Source: [Clostridium] viride DSM 6836 (lineage in GTDB: Bacteria > Bacillota > Clostridia > Oscillospirales > Oscillospiraceae). From it: a stretch of 64,000 nucleotides of DNA. The notes beneath the pieces were generated by a model. It was given only the letters and a program-made list of their open reading frames with translations. It was not told the origin of the DNA and did not search any database. The stretch covers positions 270,949 through 334,948 of the forward strand of contig JHZO01000005.1 of assembly GCA_000620945.1 (NCBI GenBank), written 5' to 3'. Below, piece by piece: positions 38,244 to 48,295 of the stretch; positions within the stretch are counted from its first letter, which is position 1, and each line of letters begins with the position of its first letter. The translations under genes and the position numbers were made by a program.

Positions 38244-39076
38244 AAAAGTTTCTTGCTCTGACCTTGAGCCTCGTGTTCTGCCTTGCCCTACTGGCAGGTT
38301 GCGGACAAAAAGCTCCCGCAGAAGGCGGCTCCGCTGCAGGCGATACCAAGACCATCAAGGTGGCAGCCACTCCCGCTCCCCACGCTGACATTCTGAACGT
38401 AGCAAAGGAAGTCCTCGCCGAGGAAGGCATCACCCTGGAAGTTGTGGAGTTTAACGATTACATCCAGCCCAACATGGCAACCGAGTCCGGTGAAGTCATG
38501 GCGAACTACTTCCAGCACGTGGCATACCTGGAGTCCTTCAATGCCGATAACAACACCCACCTGAAAAACGTGGCTGCCATTCACTATGAGCCCTATGGAC
38601 TGTACCCCGGAAAGACCGCAACCATTGCGGAGCTTGCTTCGGGTGCGAAGATCGCCGTCTCCAATGACCCCTCCAACGAGGCACGTGCTCTTAACCTGCT
38701 GGAAGCACAGGGCATCATCAAGTTGGCTGAGGGTGTTGGCCTGAAGGCTACCAAGCTGGACATCGTGGAAAACCCCAAGAACATCGAAATCGTGGAGATG
38801 GAAGCAGCACAGCTTCCCAGCGCACTTTCCTCCGTTGACATGGCAGTCATCAACGGCAACTATGCCATTGGGGCTGGTCTGAGCGTGAAGAACGATGCCA
38901 TTGCCGCGGAAGATGCCACCTCCGAAGCCGCCGAACTGTATGCCAACATTCTGGTGGTGAAGGAAGGCAATGAAAACGATGCGAATGTGCAGGCACTGAT
39001 CAAGGCCTTAAAGTCCGACAAGGTGCGTGACTACATCAACGCAACCTATGACGGATCCGTGGTTCCCCTGTTCTAA
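38240..39076 (+). CDS. metQ: Methionine ABC transporter, substrate-binding lipoprotein
   Basis: A 278-aa NlpA/MetQ lipoprotein: lipobox LLAGC, then TIKVAATPAPHADILNVAK and NDYIQPNMA typical of the family. It overlaps metI by four bases. With MetN and MetI it forms the MetNIQ importer. Confidence 0.97.
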   Translation: MKKFLALTLSLVFCLALLAGCGQKAPAEGGSAAGDTKTIKVAATPAPHADILNVAKEVLAEEGITLEVVEFNDYIQPNMATESGEVMANYFQHVAYLESFNADNNTHLKNVAAIHYEPYGLYPGKTATIAELASGAKIAVSNDPSNEARALNLLEAQGIIKLAEGVGLKATKLDIVENPKNIEIVEMEAAQLPSALSSVDMAVINGNYAIGAGLSVKNDAIAAEDATSEAAELYANILVVKEGNENDANVQALIKALKSDKVRDYINATYDGSVVPLF

Positions 39077-39091
39077 GTTAAAGTGAAAAAG

Positions 39092-39130
39092 AAAATCCGC
39101 GCTGTTTCATAGAAACAGCGCGGATTTTTA
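39092..39130. terminator. Bidirectional terminator after metQ and the 6S RNA
   Basis: A 17-bp perfect stem (39092-39108 with 39112-39128) with A-run and T-run flanks. On the minus strand it ends the 6S transcript. Confidence 0.92.
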
Positions 39131-39329
39131 TCTTGTTGCGATCACCCCGCCATGGCCGTGCCGCCCAATTAAAACCTGCACGTAATGGCAGGTGGGTTGC
39201 CTCCATATCGTTTCTCTGCTTCCAACTTCCGGCCAAGGGCCGGGAGGCCTGCAATCCGCGACATGAGTCAGCGTCCCGTTTGGAAAATGTGGGTTTAAAA
39301 GGGTAAGGTCACGCACCGGGCAGGGTAAT
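39131..39329 (-). ncRNA. ssrS: Probable 6S RNA
   Basis: On the minus strand an RNA of about 200 nt carries strings that I recall from the Bacillota 6S family in the right order: AAACCCAC, GGGACGC, GCAGGCCTCCC (39242-39252), GGAAGTTGGAAGCAG, and CCCACCTGCC (39187-39196). The ends can pair (ACCCTGCC with GGCGGGGT), closing a long rod with a central bubble. 6S RNA binds sigmaA RNA polymerase by mimicking an open promoter. I see no separate promoter, so it may be processed from the DUF1292 transcript. A 62-codon open frame across it is spurious. Confidence 0.72.
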
Positions 39330-39333
39330 TTGG

Positions 39334-39624
39334 TTATTCTTCGTCTTCCTCGTCGTAGAGGCTTTCCATAAACTGTTCGTAAACAGCTTCCAGTTCCTCG
39401 TCGTCCTCTAGGGTCGAAAGAATCTCTTCTCCGTTTTCTTCGATAACCTTTAAGATGATCAGGCCGAGTTCTTCCTCGGGCACCTCTTCATCTTCCGGCA
39501 CGGTGGGGAAAAAGGAGAGGTAGGTGTTCCCGTTCCACTCCAGGGTATCCAGGTGTTCAAGCTCAATTTCATTGCCTTCCTCATCGGTGACGGTAATAAA
39601 ATTGGAGCCGTAATTTTCTTCCAT
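39334..39624 (-). CDS. DUF1292 protein (YrzB family)
   Basis: A 96-aa very acidic protein with the family core FITVTDEEGNEIELEHLDTL and FFPTVPEDE. Function unknown; DUF1292 genes usually lie near the yrrK-yrzL-yrzB group in Bacillota. AAGGAGTTGCTCCT precedes ATG 39624. The 6S RNA follows its stop by about 5 nt. Confidence 0.88.
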   Translation of the reverse strand: MEENYGSNFITVTDEEGNEIELEHLDTLEWNGNTYLSFFPTVPEDEEVPEEELGLIILKVIEENGEEILSTLEDDEELEAVYEQFMESLYDEEDEE

Positions 39625-39655
39625 AGGAGCAACTCCTTCCGGTTTTCTGAGTTAC

Positions 39656-39684
39656 ATTGTACCCCGATGCCTGCAAAAAAGCAA
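39656..39684 (-). promoter_or_regulatory. Promoter of DUF1292 / 6S transcript
   Basis: TTGCTT (39679-39684), 17-bp spacer, TACAAT (39656-39661) on the minus strand. Confidence 0.65.
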
Positions 39685-39754
39685 GAGCTCTTCCGGAAAA
39701 ACTTATCGCGCGGCAGACGGGGAATGCAGGGAAAAATGGGGAGGAAATCTAAGA

Positions 39755-39782
39755 TGGACAAATGGCGAAGCTGTGATATAAT
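39755..39782 (+). promoter_or_regulatory. Promoter of the PBP1A gene
   Basis: TGGACA (39755-39760), 16-bp spacer, TATAAT (39777-39782). A leader of about 115 nt follows; I could not assign it to a known RNA. Confidence 0.65.
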
Positions 39783-39906
39783 AGACGCTAAGTATTTTAC
39801 TGTAACACGCAAGCCCAAAGACCGACGAAGGGGCGGAATCTATTACAAGTGATACATAATATTTCTCACACGGTGGGGGAATATTAGTAAATCCGGAGGT
39901 GTCCTT

Positions 39907-42183
39907 TTGGCTAATCGAACAGAAAACATGGAACGGGGCCGGGGAAAGAAACCGAAGAGTCCAGCCATGCGGGTGCTCGGTACCATTGCACTCATTGGCC
40001 TTGTGACCTGCGCCATGCTAGCCTGTATGGCAGCCTTGTATATCAAGCTGGTCATCATCCCTGATTCCCAACTGAAACTGACCGACTTTTCCCTGAACTT
40101 AACCACGACGGTATACTATAACGATCCCGAGAGCGGACAGCCGGTGGAGATGCAACCCAAACTCCATGGCACGGAAAACCGCATTTGGATTCCGTATAAG
40201 GAAATACCCCAGAATCTGATTGATGCCGCAGTGTCCATTGAGGACAAGCGCTTTATTAAGCACAACGGCGTGGACTGGATTCGTACGGCAAAGGGTATTT
40301 TGAGCATGTTTACCGGGCAAGACATTCAGGGTGGTTCGACCATCACCCAGCAGCTCATTAAAAACTTAACAACGGAAAATCAAGTCACCGTCAAACGTAA
40401 GGTAAAGGAAATTTTCCGCGCCCTGGAATTTGAAAAGAACTACTCGAAGGAGGAAATCCTGGAGTGGTACTTAAACTGCATTTTCCTAGGCGAAGGTTGT
40501 AATGGTGTCTATACTGCATCCTACGCTTATTTTGGCAAGCACGTCAGCGAACTATCCCTGGCAGAATGCGCCAGTTTAATTGGCATTACCAACAACCCTT
40601 CGCTTTACAACCCTTACCGCAACGAAGAGGCAAATAAAACCCGCCAGGAAAACATCCTTTGGGCCATGTACGACCAGAAGAAGATTTCCAAAGAGGAATA
40701 CGATGCTGCCATGGCGGAGAAGCTCCAATTTGTCCGCGGCAAGGACGAGGTCCGCGAACAAGTGGTCTACAACTGGTACGTGGATACCGTCATCGACGAA
40801 GTCATTTTAGACCTGAAGAATACCTATAACCTCTCGGATCAGGCCGCTGCAGCCATGGTGTATTCGGGTGGTTTGCAGATTTACACCAACATGAACCCGA
40901 CGGTCCAGGCGGCGGTGGAAGAGGTGTATACCAATCGAAATAACCTCAACTATACCTCATCCACAGGGCAGCCCATGCAGTCTGCCATTACGGTGGTGGA
41001 CAATCAAAGCGGCAATGTCATTGCCATTGCCGGCGGCGTTGGCGAGAAGAAGGGCAGCCGAGTCTTAAACCGCGCCAGCGGGTCTAAGCGTCCGCCAGGT
41101 TCGGCCATTAAACCCATTGCAGTCTATGCTCCGGCCATGGAGCTTGGTTTTATCACGCCGCTCACTGTGGAGCAGGACAGCCCCTATGAAAACAGCTGGC
41201 CGGTGAACTCCTATGGCTCCTATCGTGGGAATATGACCATGTTGGAAGCGCTGCGCGTTTCTTGCAACACCATTGCGGTCAAGGTCTTGGCGAACTACGT
41301 AACCCCCCAGGTGAGCTTCCAGTTTATGCGTGATCGCTTCCACATTGAGTTGGTTGAGTCTCGTACGGTTGGGGATAAGGTCTTCTCTGACATTGCCTTG
41401 GCACCCCTTGCGCTGGGCGGTCTTACCGATGGCATCAGCACATGGGATATGGCTGCGGCCTATTCCGTATTCCCACGCGAAGGCATTTACTATGAGCCCA
41501 GCACCTACAGCAAGGTCTTGGATAACGAAGGAAATGTCCTTCTCGAGCGGAAGGCTACGGGGCAAGTGGCGCTGAAGCCCAAAACTGCGTACTATGTAAA
41601 CGAAATGCTGGCCAATGTCGTACAGTCTGGTACGGGTACGGCAGCAAACTTTAAAGGCATGGATATTGCCGGTAAAACCGGTACCACCTCCTCTAAGAAA
41701 GACCTTTGGTTCGTGGGCTATACACCCTATTATACCGCCGCAGTTTGGACGGGATATGACCAGCAGGAGGCCATGCGGAATATAGGGGCAAACCCATCTG
41801 CCGTTCTGTGGCGGAAAGTCATGCAAAAGGCACACGCGGGTCTTGCCTATGAAAAGTTTGCAGCACCGCCCAGCGGAGATATGGTTGCGGTGTCCTACTG
41901 TAAGTCCAGTGGAAAACTTGCAACGCCCTACTGTCCTTCCACGGGAGTATTCACCATGAGTAAGGAAGATGTGCCAAAGGGAACCTGTAGCGTACACACC
42001 AAGCCACATACGCCGCCCTCCTTTGACATCAACAACCCGGAGACTTGGCCAAGCAATGATCCCAACTTCAAGCCAGAAGATCCCAGCACCTGGCCGGGAG
42101 CCTCGGGAGGGAATTCTCAAGGCAATGGATCCGGACAACCGTCCACCGGAACCGATACGCCCCTTCCACCGGAAGCCGGCTAA
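39907..42183 (+). CDS. Class A penicillin-binding protein (PBP1A family)
   Basis: Bifunctional peptidoglycan synthase of 758 aa. Cytoplasmic basic tail, one membrane helix (about 20-45), glycosyltransferase domain (EDKRFIKHNGVDWIR near 113, QGGSTITQQLIKNL) and transpeptidase domain with active Ser in PGSAIKP (near 400), SCN (near 451) and KTGTT (near 589). The tail after about 690 is rich in Pro, Ser, Gly and Thr. It starts at TTG 39907, 7 nt after GGAGG. Confidence 0.97.
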   Translation: MANRTENMERGRGKKPKSPAMRVLGTIALIGLVTCAMLACMAALYIKLVIIPDSQLKLTDFSLNLTTTVYYNDPESGQPVEMQPKLHGTENRIWIPYKEIPQNLIDAAVSIEDKRFIKHNGVDWIRTAKGILSMFTGQDIQGGSTITQQLIKNLTTENQVTVKRKVKEIFRALEFEKNYSKEEILEWYLNCIFLGEGCNGVYTASYAYFGKHVSELSLAECASLIGITNNPSLYNPYRNEEANKTRQENILWAMYDQKKISKEEYDAAMAEKLQFVRGKDEVREQVVYNWYVDTVIDEVILDLKNTYNLSDQAAAAMVYSGGLQIYTNMNPTVQAAVEEVYTNRNNLNYTSSTGQPMQSAITVVDNQSGNVIAIAGGVGEKKGSRVLNRASGSKRPPGSAIKPIAVYAPAMELGFITPLTVEQDSPYENSWPVNSYGSYRGNMTMLEALRVSCNTIAVKVLANYVTPQVSFQFMRDRFHIELVESRTVGDKVFSDIALAPLALGGLTDGISTWDMAAAYSVFPREGIYYEPSTYSKVLDNEGNVLLERKATGQVALKPKTAYYVNEMLANVVQSGTGTAANFKGMDIAGKTGTTSSKKDLWFVGYTPYYTAAVWTGYDQQEAMRNIGANPSAVLWRKVMQKAHAGLAYEKFAAPPSGDMVAVSYCKSSGKLATPYCPSTGVFTMSKEDVPKGTCSVHTKPHTPPSFDINNPETWPSNDPNFKPEDPSTWPGASGGNSQGNGSGQPSTGTDTPLPPEAG

Positions 42184-42192
42184 CAAAAGCAA

Positions 42193-42250
42193 CAAAGCAC
42201 CCCTTGATTCACCATCAGGGGGTGCTCTTTCGTATTTTGAAGAACATTGC
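42193..42250 (+). terminator. Terminator after PBP1A
   Basis: AGCACCCC-TTGAT pairs with ATCA-GGGGGTGCT with a loop of CACC, followed by CTTTCG. Confidence 0.8.
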
Positions 42251-42274
42251 CGAAGAGAAAGGAGCGCTTTCCCC

Positions 42275-42303
42275 TTGCCCCAAGAAAAAAAGTATAGTAT
42301 AAT
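42275..42303 (+). promoter_or_regulatory. Promoter of prfC-asnS
   Basis: TTGCCC (42275-42280), 17-bp spacer, TATAAT (42298-42303). Confidence 0.7.
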
Positions 42304-42357
42304 CAAAAATTGCCTATGATAGCGATATTTGATGAATTTACCAAGGGAGGGACTCCT

Positions 42358-43953
42358 TTGTCTCAATATGAATCCGAAATTCGGCGAAGACGAACCTTTG
42401 CCATCATCTCGCACCCCGACGCCGGTAAAACGACCTTAACTGAAAAGTTCCTGCTGTACGGTGGAGCGATTGCCCAAGCTGGTGCGGTCAAAGGAAAAAA
42501 GAACAGCCGAGCGGCGGTTTCCGACTGGATGGAGATCGAAAAGCAGCGTGGTATCTCGGTAACCTCTTCCGTTCTTCAGTTCCAGTATGACGGCTATTGC
42601 ATTAACATTCTCGATACTCCCGGACACCAGGACTTTTCCGAGGATACCTATCGTACCCTCATGGCAGCGGACTCTGCCGTCATGGTCATTGACGCAGCAA
42701 AGGGCGTTGAGGCTCAGACGCGAAAGCTCTTTAAAGTCTGTGTCATGCGGGACATTCCCATTTTTACCTTCATTAACAAGATGGATCGGGAAGCCCGGGA
42801 TCCCTTTGAACTCTGCGAAGAGATTGAAAAGGAACTGGGGATTGAAACCTATCCCATCAACTGGCCCATTGGCTGCGGCAAGGAATTCCAGGGCGTGTAC
42901 GAGCGATCCAAGCAGGAGATTGTGCACTTTACGGGACACGGGGGAGCCAAGCGCGCCGCCGCCACCCAAATTTCTCTGGACGACCCAGCTCTTTCCGACC
43001 TTCTCCCCAGCAAGCTTCTTGGCCAGCTTCGGGACGATGTGGAACTCTTGGACGGTGCGGCCTCGGAGTTTGACACGGAGCGGGTCCGTCACGGCAAGCT
43101 CTCTCCCGTGTTCTTTGGGTCGGCCCTCACGAACTTTGGCGTGGAACCCTTCTTAGAGCGCTTTTTAGAATTGACCACCCCACCTCTTCCACGCAACTCC
43201 GATGAGGGGCTGGTGGATTCCATGGAAGATGATTTTTCTGCCTTTGTCTTTAAGATTCAGGCGAACATGAATAAGGCCCATCGAGATCGCATTGCCTTCA
43301 TGCGCATATGCTCTGGACGTTTTGATAAGGATAAGGAAGTCTATCATTTGCAGGGCGGAAAGAAGATTCGCCTGTCCCAGCCGCAGCAGCTTATGGCGGC
43401 GGAGCGTGAGATCATTGACGAAGCCTATGCCGGGGATATCATCGGTGTCTTTGATCCCGGTATTTTCTCCATCGGGGACACGCTCTGTGCGCCGGGGAAA
43501 AAGTTCCGCTTCGACCCCATTCCAACCTTTGCCCCGGAGCACTTTGCCAGAGTTCGACCGGTGGATACCATGAAGCGCAAGCAGTTTTTAAAGGGCGCAG
43601 AGCAGATTGCCCAAGAGGGTGCCATTCAGATCTTCCGCTTGCCGTACAGTGGTATGGAAGAAGTCGTCGTGGGCGTGGTCGGCACCTTGCAGTTTGACGT
43701 TTTGGAGTACCGTTTGCGCAGCGAATATAACGTAGAGATCCATCGCGAGAATCTTCCGTATCAATACCTCCGTTGGATCGAGAGCCCCGCTGAGATTACA
43801 GAGGACGAGCTGACCCTGACCGGAGACACCAAGCTGGTGGAGGATTACCATGGAGGCAAGCTCTTGCTGTTCTCCAATGCATGGTCCATCAATTGGGTGT
43901 CGGAACGCAATAAACATCTTGTGCTCGCTGAATTTGGCAGCGGTAAACAGTAA
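42358..43953 (+). CDS. prfC: Peptide chain release factor 3
   Basis: GTPase that recycles RF1/RF2 from the ribosome. The G domain shows SHPDAGKTTLTEK, DTPGHQDFSEDTYRT and FINKMDREA. The start is TTG 42358 (LSQYESEI), 7 nt after GGGAGG; an earlier ATG at 42310 has no site. Length of 531 aa fits RF3. asnS follows after 23 nt. Confidence 0.97.
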   Translation: MSQYESEIRRRRTFAIISHPDAGKTTLTEKFLLYGGAIAQAGAVKGKKNSRAAVSDWMEIEKQRGISVTSSVLQFQYDGYCINILDTPGHQDFSEDTYRTLMAADSAVMVIDAAKGVEAQTRKLFKVCVMRDIPIFTFINKMDREARDPFELCEEIEKELGIETYPINWPIGCGKEFQGVYERSKQEIVHFTGHGGAKRAAATQISLDDPALSDLLPSKLLGQLRDDVELLDGAASEFDTERVRHGKLSPVFFGSALTNFGVEPFLERFLELTTPPLPRNSDEGLVDSMEDDFSAFVFKIQANMNKAHRDRIAFMRICSGRFDKDKEVYHLQGGKKIRLSQPQQLMAAEREIIDEAYAGDIIGVFDPGIFSIGDTLCAPGKKFRFDPIPTFAPEHFARVRPVDTMKRKQFLKGAEQIAQEGAIQIFRLPYSGMEEVVVGVVGTLQFDVLEYRLRSEYNVEIHRENLPYQYLRWIESPAEITEDELTLTGDTKLVEDYHGGKLLLFSNAWSINWVSERNKHLVLAEFGSGKQ

Positions 43954-43976
43954 ACTAAGGAAAGGAACGATTTGCC

Positions 43977-45371
43977 ATGAAACGATGTGAAATTTCCCGT
44001 ATTTTTGCGGATGCCGAGGAGTTTGGCGGCAAGAATGTGACCGTCTGCGGATGGGTGCGTACCATTCGCGACATGAAAACCTTCGGCTTTATCGAGCTGA
44101 ACGACGGCAGCTGCTTCAAAAGCATTCAAGTTGTATTTGAAGACGGTGTGGTTGAGAACTTTAAGGAGATCGCAAAGCAGAATGTCGGCGCGGCACTCAT
44201 CGCCAAGGGCGAAATCGTCCTGACGCCCGGTGCCAAGCAGCCTCTCGAGTTAAAGGCGACCTCCATCTTTGTAGAAGGCGTTTCCGCTTCGGACTATCCC
44301 TTGCAGAAGAAGCGCCACGGTGTGGAGTTTTTGCGTTCCATTGCCCACCTGCGCCCCCGCACCAACCTCTTTTCGGCGGCTTTCCGCGTCCGCTCTGTGG
44401 CGGCCCATGCGGTGCACTGCTTCTTCCAGGAGCGTGGCTTTGTCTATACCCACACTCCCATTATTACGGCCTCGGACTGCGAAGGGGCAGGCGAAATGTT
44501 CCGCGTGACTACCCTTGACCCTGAGAACCCGCCCCGCACACCGGAAGGCACCATCGACTTCTCCCAGGATTTCTTCGGAAAGCCCGCCAGCCTCACGGTC
44601 TCCGGACAGCTCAATGCGGAGAACTTTGCCATGGCCTTCGGTAACGTCTATACCTTTGGCCCAACCTTCCGGGCGGAAAACTCCAACACCCAGCGTCACG
44701 CCGCCGAGTTCTGGATGATTGAGCCGGAAATGGCCTTTGCCGATCTCCGTGATGACATGGAAATTGCGGAAGCCATGATTAAGTTCGTGATTCGCGCGGT
44801 ACTGGACAAGTGCCCCGACGAAATGAATTTCTTTAACTCCTTTGTGGACAAGGGCCTTATGGAGCGCTTGGAAGGCGTGGTGAATTCGGACTTCGGCCAT
44901 GTGACCTACACCGAGGCGGTGGAGATTCTGGAGAAGGCTTCCGTGAAGTTTGAATACCCCGTTTCTTGGGGTTGTGATCTTCAGACCGAGCACGAGCGTT
45001 ACCTTACGGAACAGCACTTTCAGCGTCCGGTTTTCGTTACGGACTATCCTAAGGAGATCAAGGCCTTCTATATGCGTCAGAATGACGACGGAAAGACCGT
45101 GGCTGCTTGTGACTGCTTAGTCCCCGGCATCGGTGAAATCTTAGGGGGCTCCCAGCGCGAGGAGCGCTTGGAGCTCTTGGAAGCCCGTATGCGTGAGTTG
45201 GATCTTAATCCCGAGGATTACTGGTGGTACCTGGATCTGCGCCGCTATGGTGGCTGTACTCATGCCGGCTTTGGCCTTGGCTTTGAGCGTATGGTCATGT
45301 ACCTCACCGGCATTGCCAACATTCGTGACGTTCTGCCGCACCCTCGTACCGTCGGCAACGCAGACTTTTAA
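43977..45371 (+). CDS. asnS: Asparaginyl-tRNA synthetase
   Basis: Class IIb synthetase of 464 aa: N-terminal OB fold ([21 protein letters not shown]), and catalytic motifs [21 protein letters not shown] (two pieces) and [21 protein letters not shown]. The asparagine-specific form is supported by its length and the AENSNT motif. Likely co-transcribed with prfC. Confidence 0.97.
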   Translation: MKRCEISRIFADAEEFGGKNVTVCGWVRTIRDMKTFGFIELNDGSCFKSIQVVFEDGVVENFKEIAKQNVGAALIAKGEIVLTPGAKQPLELKATSIFVEGVSASDYPLQKKRHGVEFLRSIAHLRPRTNLFSAAFRVRSVAAHAVHCFFQERGFVYTHTPIITASDCEGAGEMFRVTTLDPENPPRTPEGTIDFSQDFFGKPASLTVSGQLNAENFAMAFGNVYTFGPTFRAENSNTQRHAAEFWMIEPEMAFADLRDDMEIAEAMIKFVIRAVLDKCPDEMNFFNSFVDKGLMERLEGVVNSDFGHVTYTEAVEILEKASVKFEYPVSWGCDLQTEHERYLTEQHFQRPVFVTDYPKEIKAFYMRQNDDGKTVAACDCLVPGIGEILGGSQREERLELLEARMRELDLNPEDYWWYLDLRRYGGCTHAGFGLGFERMVMYLTGIANIRDVLPHPRTVGNADF

Positions 45372-45385
45372 TTTCTTGAAACCAA

Positions 45386-45418
45386 AAAACCCCCGCCCAA
45401 TCAATGGGCGGGGGTTTT
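45386..45418. terminator. Bidirectional terminator
   Basis: A 14-bp perfect GC-rich stem (45386-45399 with 45405-45418) between the convergent asnS and ATPase genes. Confidence 0.93.
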
Positions 45419-45419
45419 C

Positions 45420-48077
45420 TTATGCGTCTAGTTTCTTGCGAATCAGGGCTTTGCGGAGGATGCCAACCGGAATAATCAGGAAGGAAAGCAGGATCACAAC
45501 GGCCCATTCTTGCAGGTTTAGACCGTAGCAACGGAAGATTTCACCGCCAAACTGCGTCAAGAACACTTGCACCACAACAATGACGCCAATCATGCGTAAA
45601 AACGCAGGATTTTTGCGGATGTTGGCCAGAAGGTTCAAGCTTTCGCTTCGGGCATTAAAGGCGTTGAAAATGGAGGTAAAGATAAACAGCGTGAAGAAAC
45701 CGGTCATGTGAAGATCTTGGCTGCGGAAGAGATTTGTAAAGAAGGGGGTCAGTAGGAAAATCAGGCTCACCACGACCATCCACAAAGAGCCGGTCAAAAT
45801 GGCGCTCTTCATATCGGAGCCTAGGATGGACTCATCCCGGCGGCGGGGCTTTTCCTGCATATAGTGCGCCAGGGCGGGTTCCCCACCGAAGGCCATGGCA
45901 GCCAGGGTATCCATCACCAGGTTAATCCAGAGGATTTGCGTAATGGTGAGGGGCGACTCCATGCCAAGCAGGGGGGAGAGGAAGGAGATCAGCACGGCTG
46001 CCACGTTGATGGTCAGCTGGAAGACGATGAACTTACGAATGCTGTTGTAAATGGTTCGGCCATAGAGGATGGCTCGGGCGACCGACTGGAAATTGTCGTC
46101 GAGGATGACCACGTCACCGGCTTCCTTTGCCACCTCGGTACCGCTGCCCATGGCAAAGCCTACGTCGGCACGCTTCAAGGCGGGAGCGTCGTTGACGCCG
46201 TCACCGGTCATGCCAACCACGAGGTTCTTCTCCTGTCCCAGGCGAACCAGACGGCTTTTATCCGTGGGTAAGGCACGGGCAATGACGCGCAAGCGGGGGA
46301 GCTGCTCCTTGAGTTCCTCGTCAGAGAGTTTTGCCATTTCATCGGAGGTATAGACCAAATCCGCGTCAGAAGAGAGAATGCCTGCTTCCCGCGCGATGGC
46401 GGTGGCGGTATCCTTACGGTCACCGGTAATCATGACGACCTGGACACCGGCACGCTGTACATCGGCAATGGCGGTCACGGCTTCGGGACGAACCTCGTCA
46501 CGAATACCAACAATGCCGACCAGGGACCAACCCTTTTTGTGAATGTCCGCTTCCTCTTTTTCGCCCATGGAAACGGCCAGTACCAGCACACGAATGGCAC
46601 GGCTGGCCAAAGTATCAATTTCGGCATTCAACTTGGCGTGAGCATCTTCCGTCAGGATCTTACGTTCACCGGTGCCGGTAAAGTAATCGCTGCACTGGGA
46701 GAGAATTTTTTCGGGGGCACCCTTTAGGAGCGTCATGGTGTTCTCTTGCACCGAAACCTGGGCCAGAGAATACTTGTTGGTGCTGTTAAAGGGAACTTGG
46801 GACAGGACGGTGGCCGGAACAGCCTCGCTTCCTTCCGAGAAGGCCAGCATGGCACGTTCAGTGGCGTTGCCGCCCAGGGCAATCCGAGTACCGTCTTCGG
46901 CATAGCTAACCACCGCCGAGGTATTGTAATTGACGCTGAGCGCCAAGAGGGAAGCGAGGGCACCACCCATCTCGGAAGAGGAGGGATAGCTGTTGGACGC
47001 TCCGTCCAAGAAGACCACGGTTTCCAATTGGCCCTTGGTGATGGTACCCGTTTTATCACTCAAGAGAAGGTTTAAACTACCAGCCGTTTCAATGCCCGTT
47101 ACCTTACGAACGAGCACCTGATCCGCCAGCATCTTGCCCATGTTCTGCGCCGAGACGATGGCAATCATGAGAGGTAAGCCTTCGGGCACGGCCATGACGA
47201 TGATGATGACGGCCAACATCACCGCTTGCAGGATGTCAGCAAAGAAGGGCATGCCGCTTCCCAGATAGGCTGAGATGAGAGCAAAGTCAAATTGATTGTG
47301 TACTAAGATGCGCTGGGCTAGGAAGGCTACGGCGATGAGGATACCACCCAGATAACCAAAGCGGCTAATCTTGCCGGCCAAATCCTTGAGCTTGACTTTC
47401 AGGGGTGAATCGCGCTCTTCCGTTTGCAGTTCGCCGGCCAGTTTACCGTAAACCGAACGGTCACCCACCTTGGTGACTTCCATGACGCCGTTGCCGCCGC
47501 AAACTACACAACCACGGAAGACCTGGTTCGGATGCAGGAAGTCAATGCTTCCCGTTTCGTCCTCCTCCACGGAGCCTTCCAAAGGCAGCTTCTCCGCTTC
47601 CTCGGATTCGCCGTTTAGGACGGATTGATCCACCTGAATGGAGCCTTCCCGCAGGACGCCGTCTGCGGGGATTTTGTCGCCCAACTGCAGGAGAACGGCA
47701 TCGCCAACCACAATGTTGTCAATGGGGATTTCGGTCAGGGTTCCGTTTCGATAGACCTTACATAGGATTTTGGAAGCTTCCTCCTGCAAGGTTTGAAAGG
47801 CGTTTTCGTTCCGGTGTTCGGATATGGTTGTCACTAAGACGGCAAGAATTACCGCCAGGGCGATTCCCAATGCCTCATACCACTCGGTTTGCCCGAGCAG
47901 GGCAAAGAGGAAATTAATGCCCAGAGCAACGCAAAGGATTCGTACCATCGGGTCGTTAAAGTTATTTGCGAGTTTCTTCCAAAATCCTTCGCCGCGCTGT
48001 TCGGTCATTCGGTTGCTGCCGTGTTTCTTGCGGGATTCTTCCACTTGAGCATCGCTGAGTCCACGCATGTTCATCTT
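45420..48077 (-). CDS. P2B-type cation ATPase (Ca2+/Mn2+ export, Mn-riboswitch controlled)
   Basis: An 885-aa P-type ATPase with ten membrane segments. Phosphorylation motif LLSDKTGTITKG near residue 340, TM4 motif VPEGLPLMIAI, hinge GMTGDGVNDAPALKRADVG, and TM6 LWINLVMDTLAAMAFG, the pattern of PMCA/SERCA calcium pumps. The start ATG 48077 (MNMRGLSD) is taken because the 38-codon upstream part runs into the riboswitch. The leader is a Mn2+ riboswitch, so manganese efflux is the best guess; calcium export remains possible. Confidence 0.93.
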   Translation of the reverse strand, partial: KMNMRGLSDAQVEESRKKHGSNRMTEQRGEGFWKKLANNFNDPMVRILCVALGINFLFALLGQTEWYEALGIALAVILAVLVTTISEHRNENAFQTLQEEASKILCKVYRNGTLTEIPIDNIVVGDAVLLQLGDKIPADGVLREGSIQVDQSVLNGESEEAEKLPLEGSVEEDETGSIDFLHPNQVFRGCVVCGGNGVMEVTKVGDRSVYGKLAGELQTEERDSPLKVKLKDLAGKISRFGYLGGILIAVAFLAQRILVHNQFDFALISAYLGSGMPFFADILQAVMLAVIIIVMAVPEGLPLMIAIVSAQNMGKMLADQVLVRKVTGIETAGSLNLLLSDKTGTITKGQLETVVFLDGASNSYPSSSEMGGALASLLALSVNYNTSAVVSYAEDGTRIALGGNATERAMLAFSEGSEAVPATVLSQVPFNSTNKYSLAQVSVQENTMTLLKGAPEKILSQCSDYFTGTGERKILTEDAHAKLNAEIDTLASRAIRVLVLAVSMGEKEEADIHKKGWSLVGIVGIRDEVRPEAVTAIADVQRAGVQVVMITGDRKDTATAIAREAGILSSDADLVYTSDEMAKLSDEELKEQLPRLRVIARALPTDKSRLVRLGQEKNLVVGMTGDGVNDAPALKRADVGFAMGSGTEVAKEAGDVVILDDNFQSVARAILYGRTIYNSIRKFIVFQLTINVAAVLISFLSPLLGMESPLTITQILWINLVMDTLAAMAFGGEPALAHYMQEKPRRRDESILGSDMKSAILTGSLWMVVVSLIFLLTPFFTNLFRSQDLHMTGFFTLFIFTSIFNAFNARSESLNLLANIRKNPAFLRMIGVIVVVQVFLTQFGGEIFRCYGLNLQEWAVVILLSFLIIPVGILRKALIRKKLDA

Positions 48078-48168
48078 TCTTCCACCACTTTTCTCAAATT
48101 TCTTTCTAGTTTGTCTTCCAGGGGACAAAAAAACACCCCCGGCCGCCAAAGCAGCTGAGGATGAGCAC

Positions 48169-48290
48169 AAAAAAAGACTCCTCTGCCACAAGGCAGATAA
48201 GTCTTGTCATTTCAGATTAAACCAAGAGCAAGGCTCTGGGGATGTTGGTTTAAATCACGCGGGATTCGCGCTGACTACTCCCTTATCATG
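48169..48290 (-). promoter_or_regulatory. yybP-ykoY (Mn2+) riboswitch
   Basis: On the minus strand: GATAAGGGAGTAGTC, GCGCGAATCCCGCG, TTTAAACCAACATCC, then CTTATCTGCC...GGCAGAGGAGTC followed by TTTTTTT. These are the conserved loops of the yybP-ykoY motif and its terminator (hairpin 48175-48205). It is known to bind Mn2+ and to switch on Mn exporters, which agrees with the ATPase downstream. Confidence 0.9.
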
Positions 48291-48295
48291 GTTTC

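Noticed and set aside
39128..39316. A 62-codon minus-strand frame after DUF1292
   Set aside because: It has no ribosome binding site and lies within the probable 6S RNA; the composition fits structured RNA.
41065..42414. A 449-codon minus-strand frame across the PBP1A 3' half
   Set aside because: It lies opposite clear PBP1A motifs, crosses its terminator and the prfC promoter, and resembles no protein.
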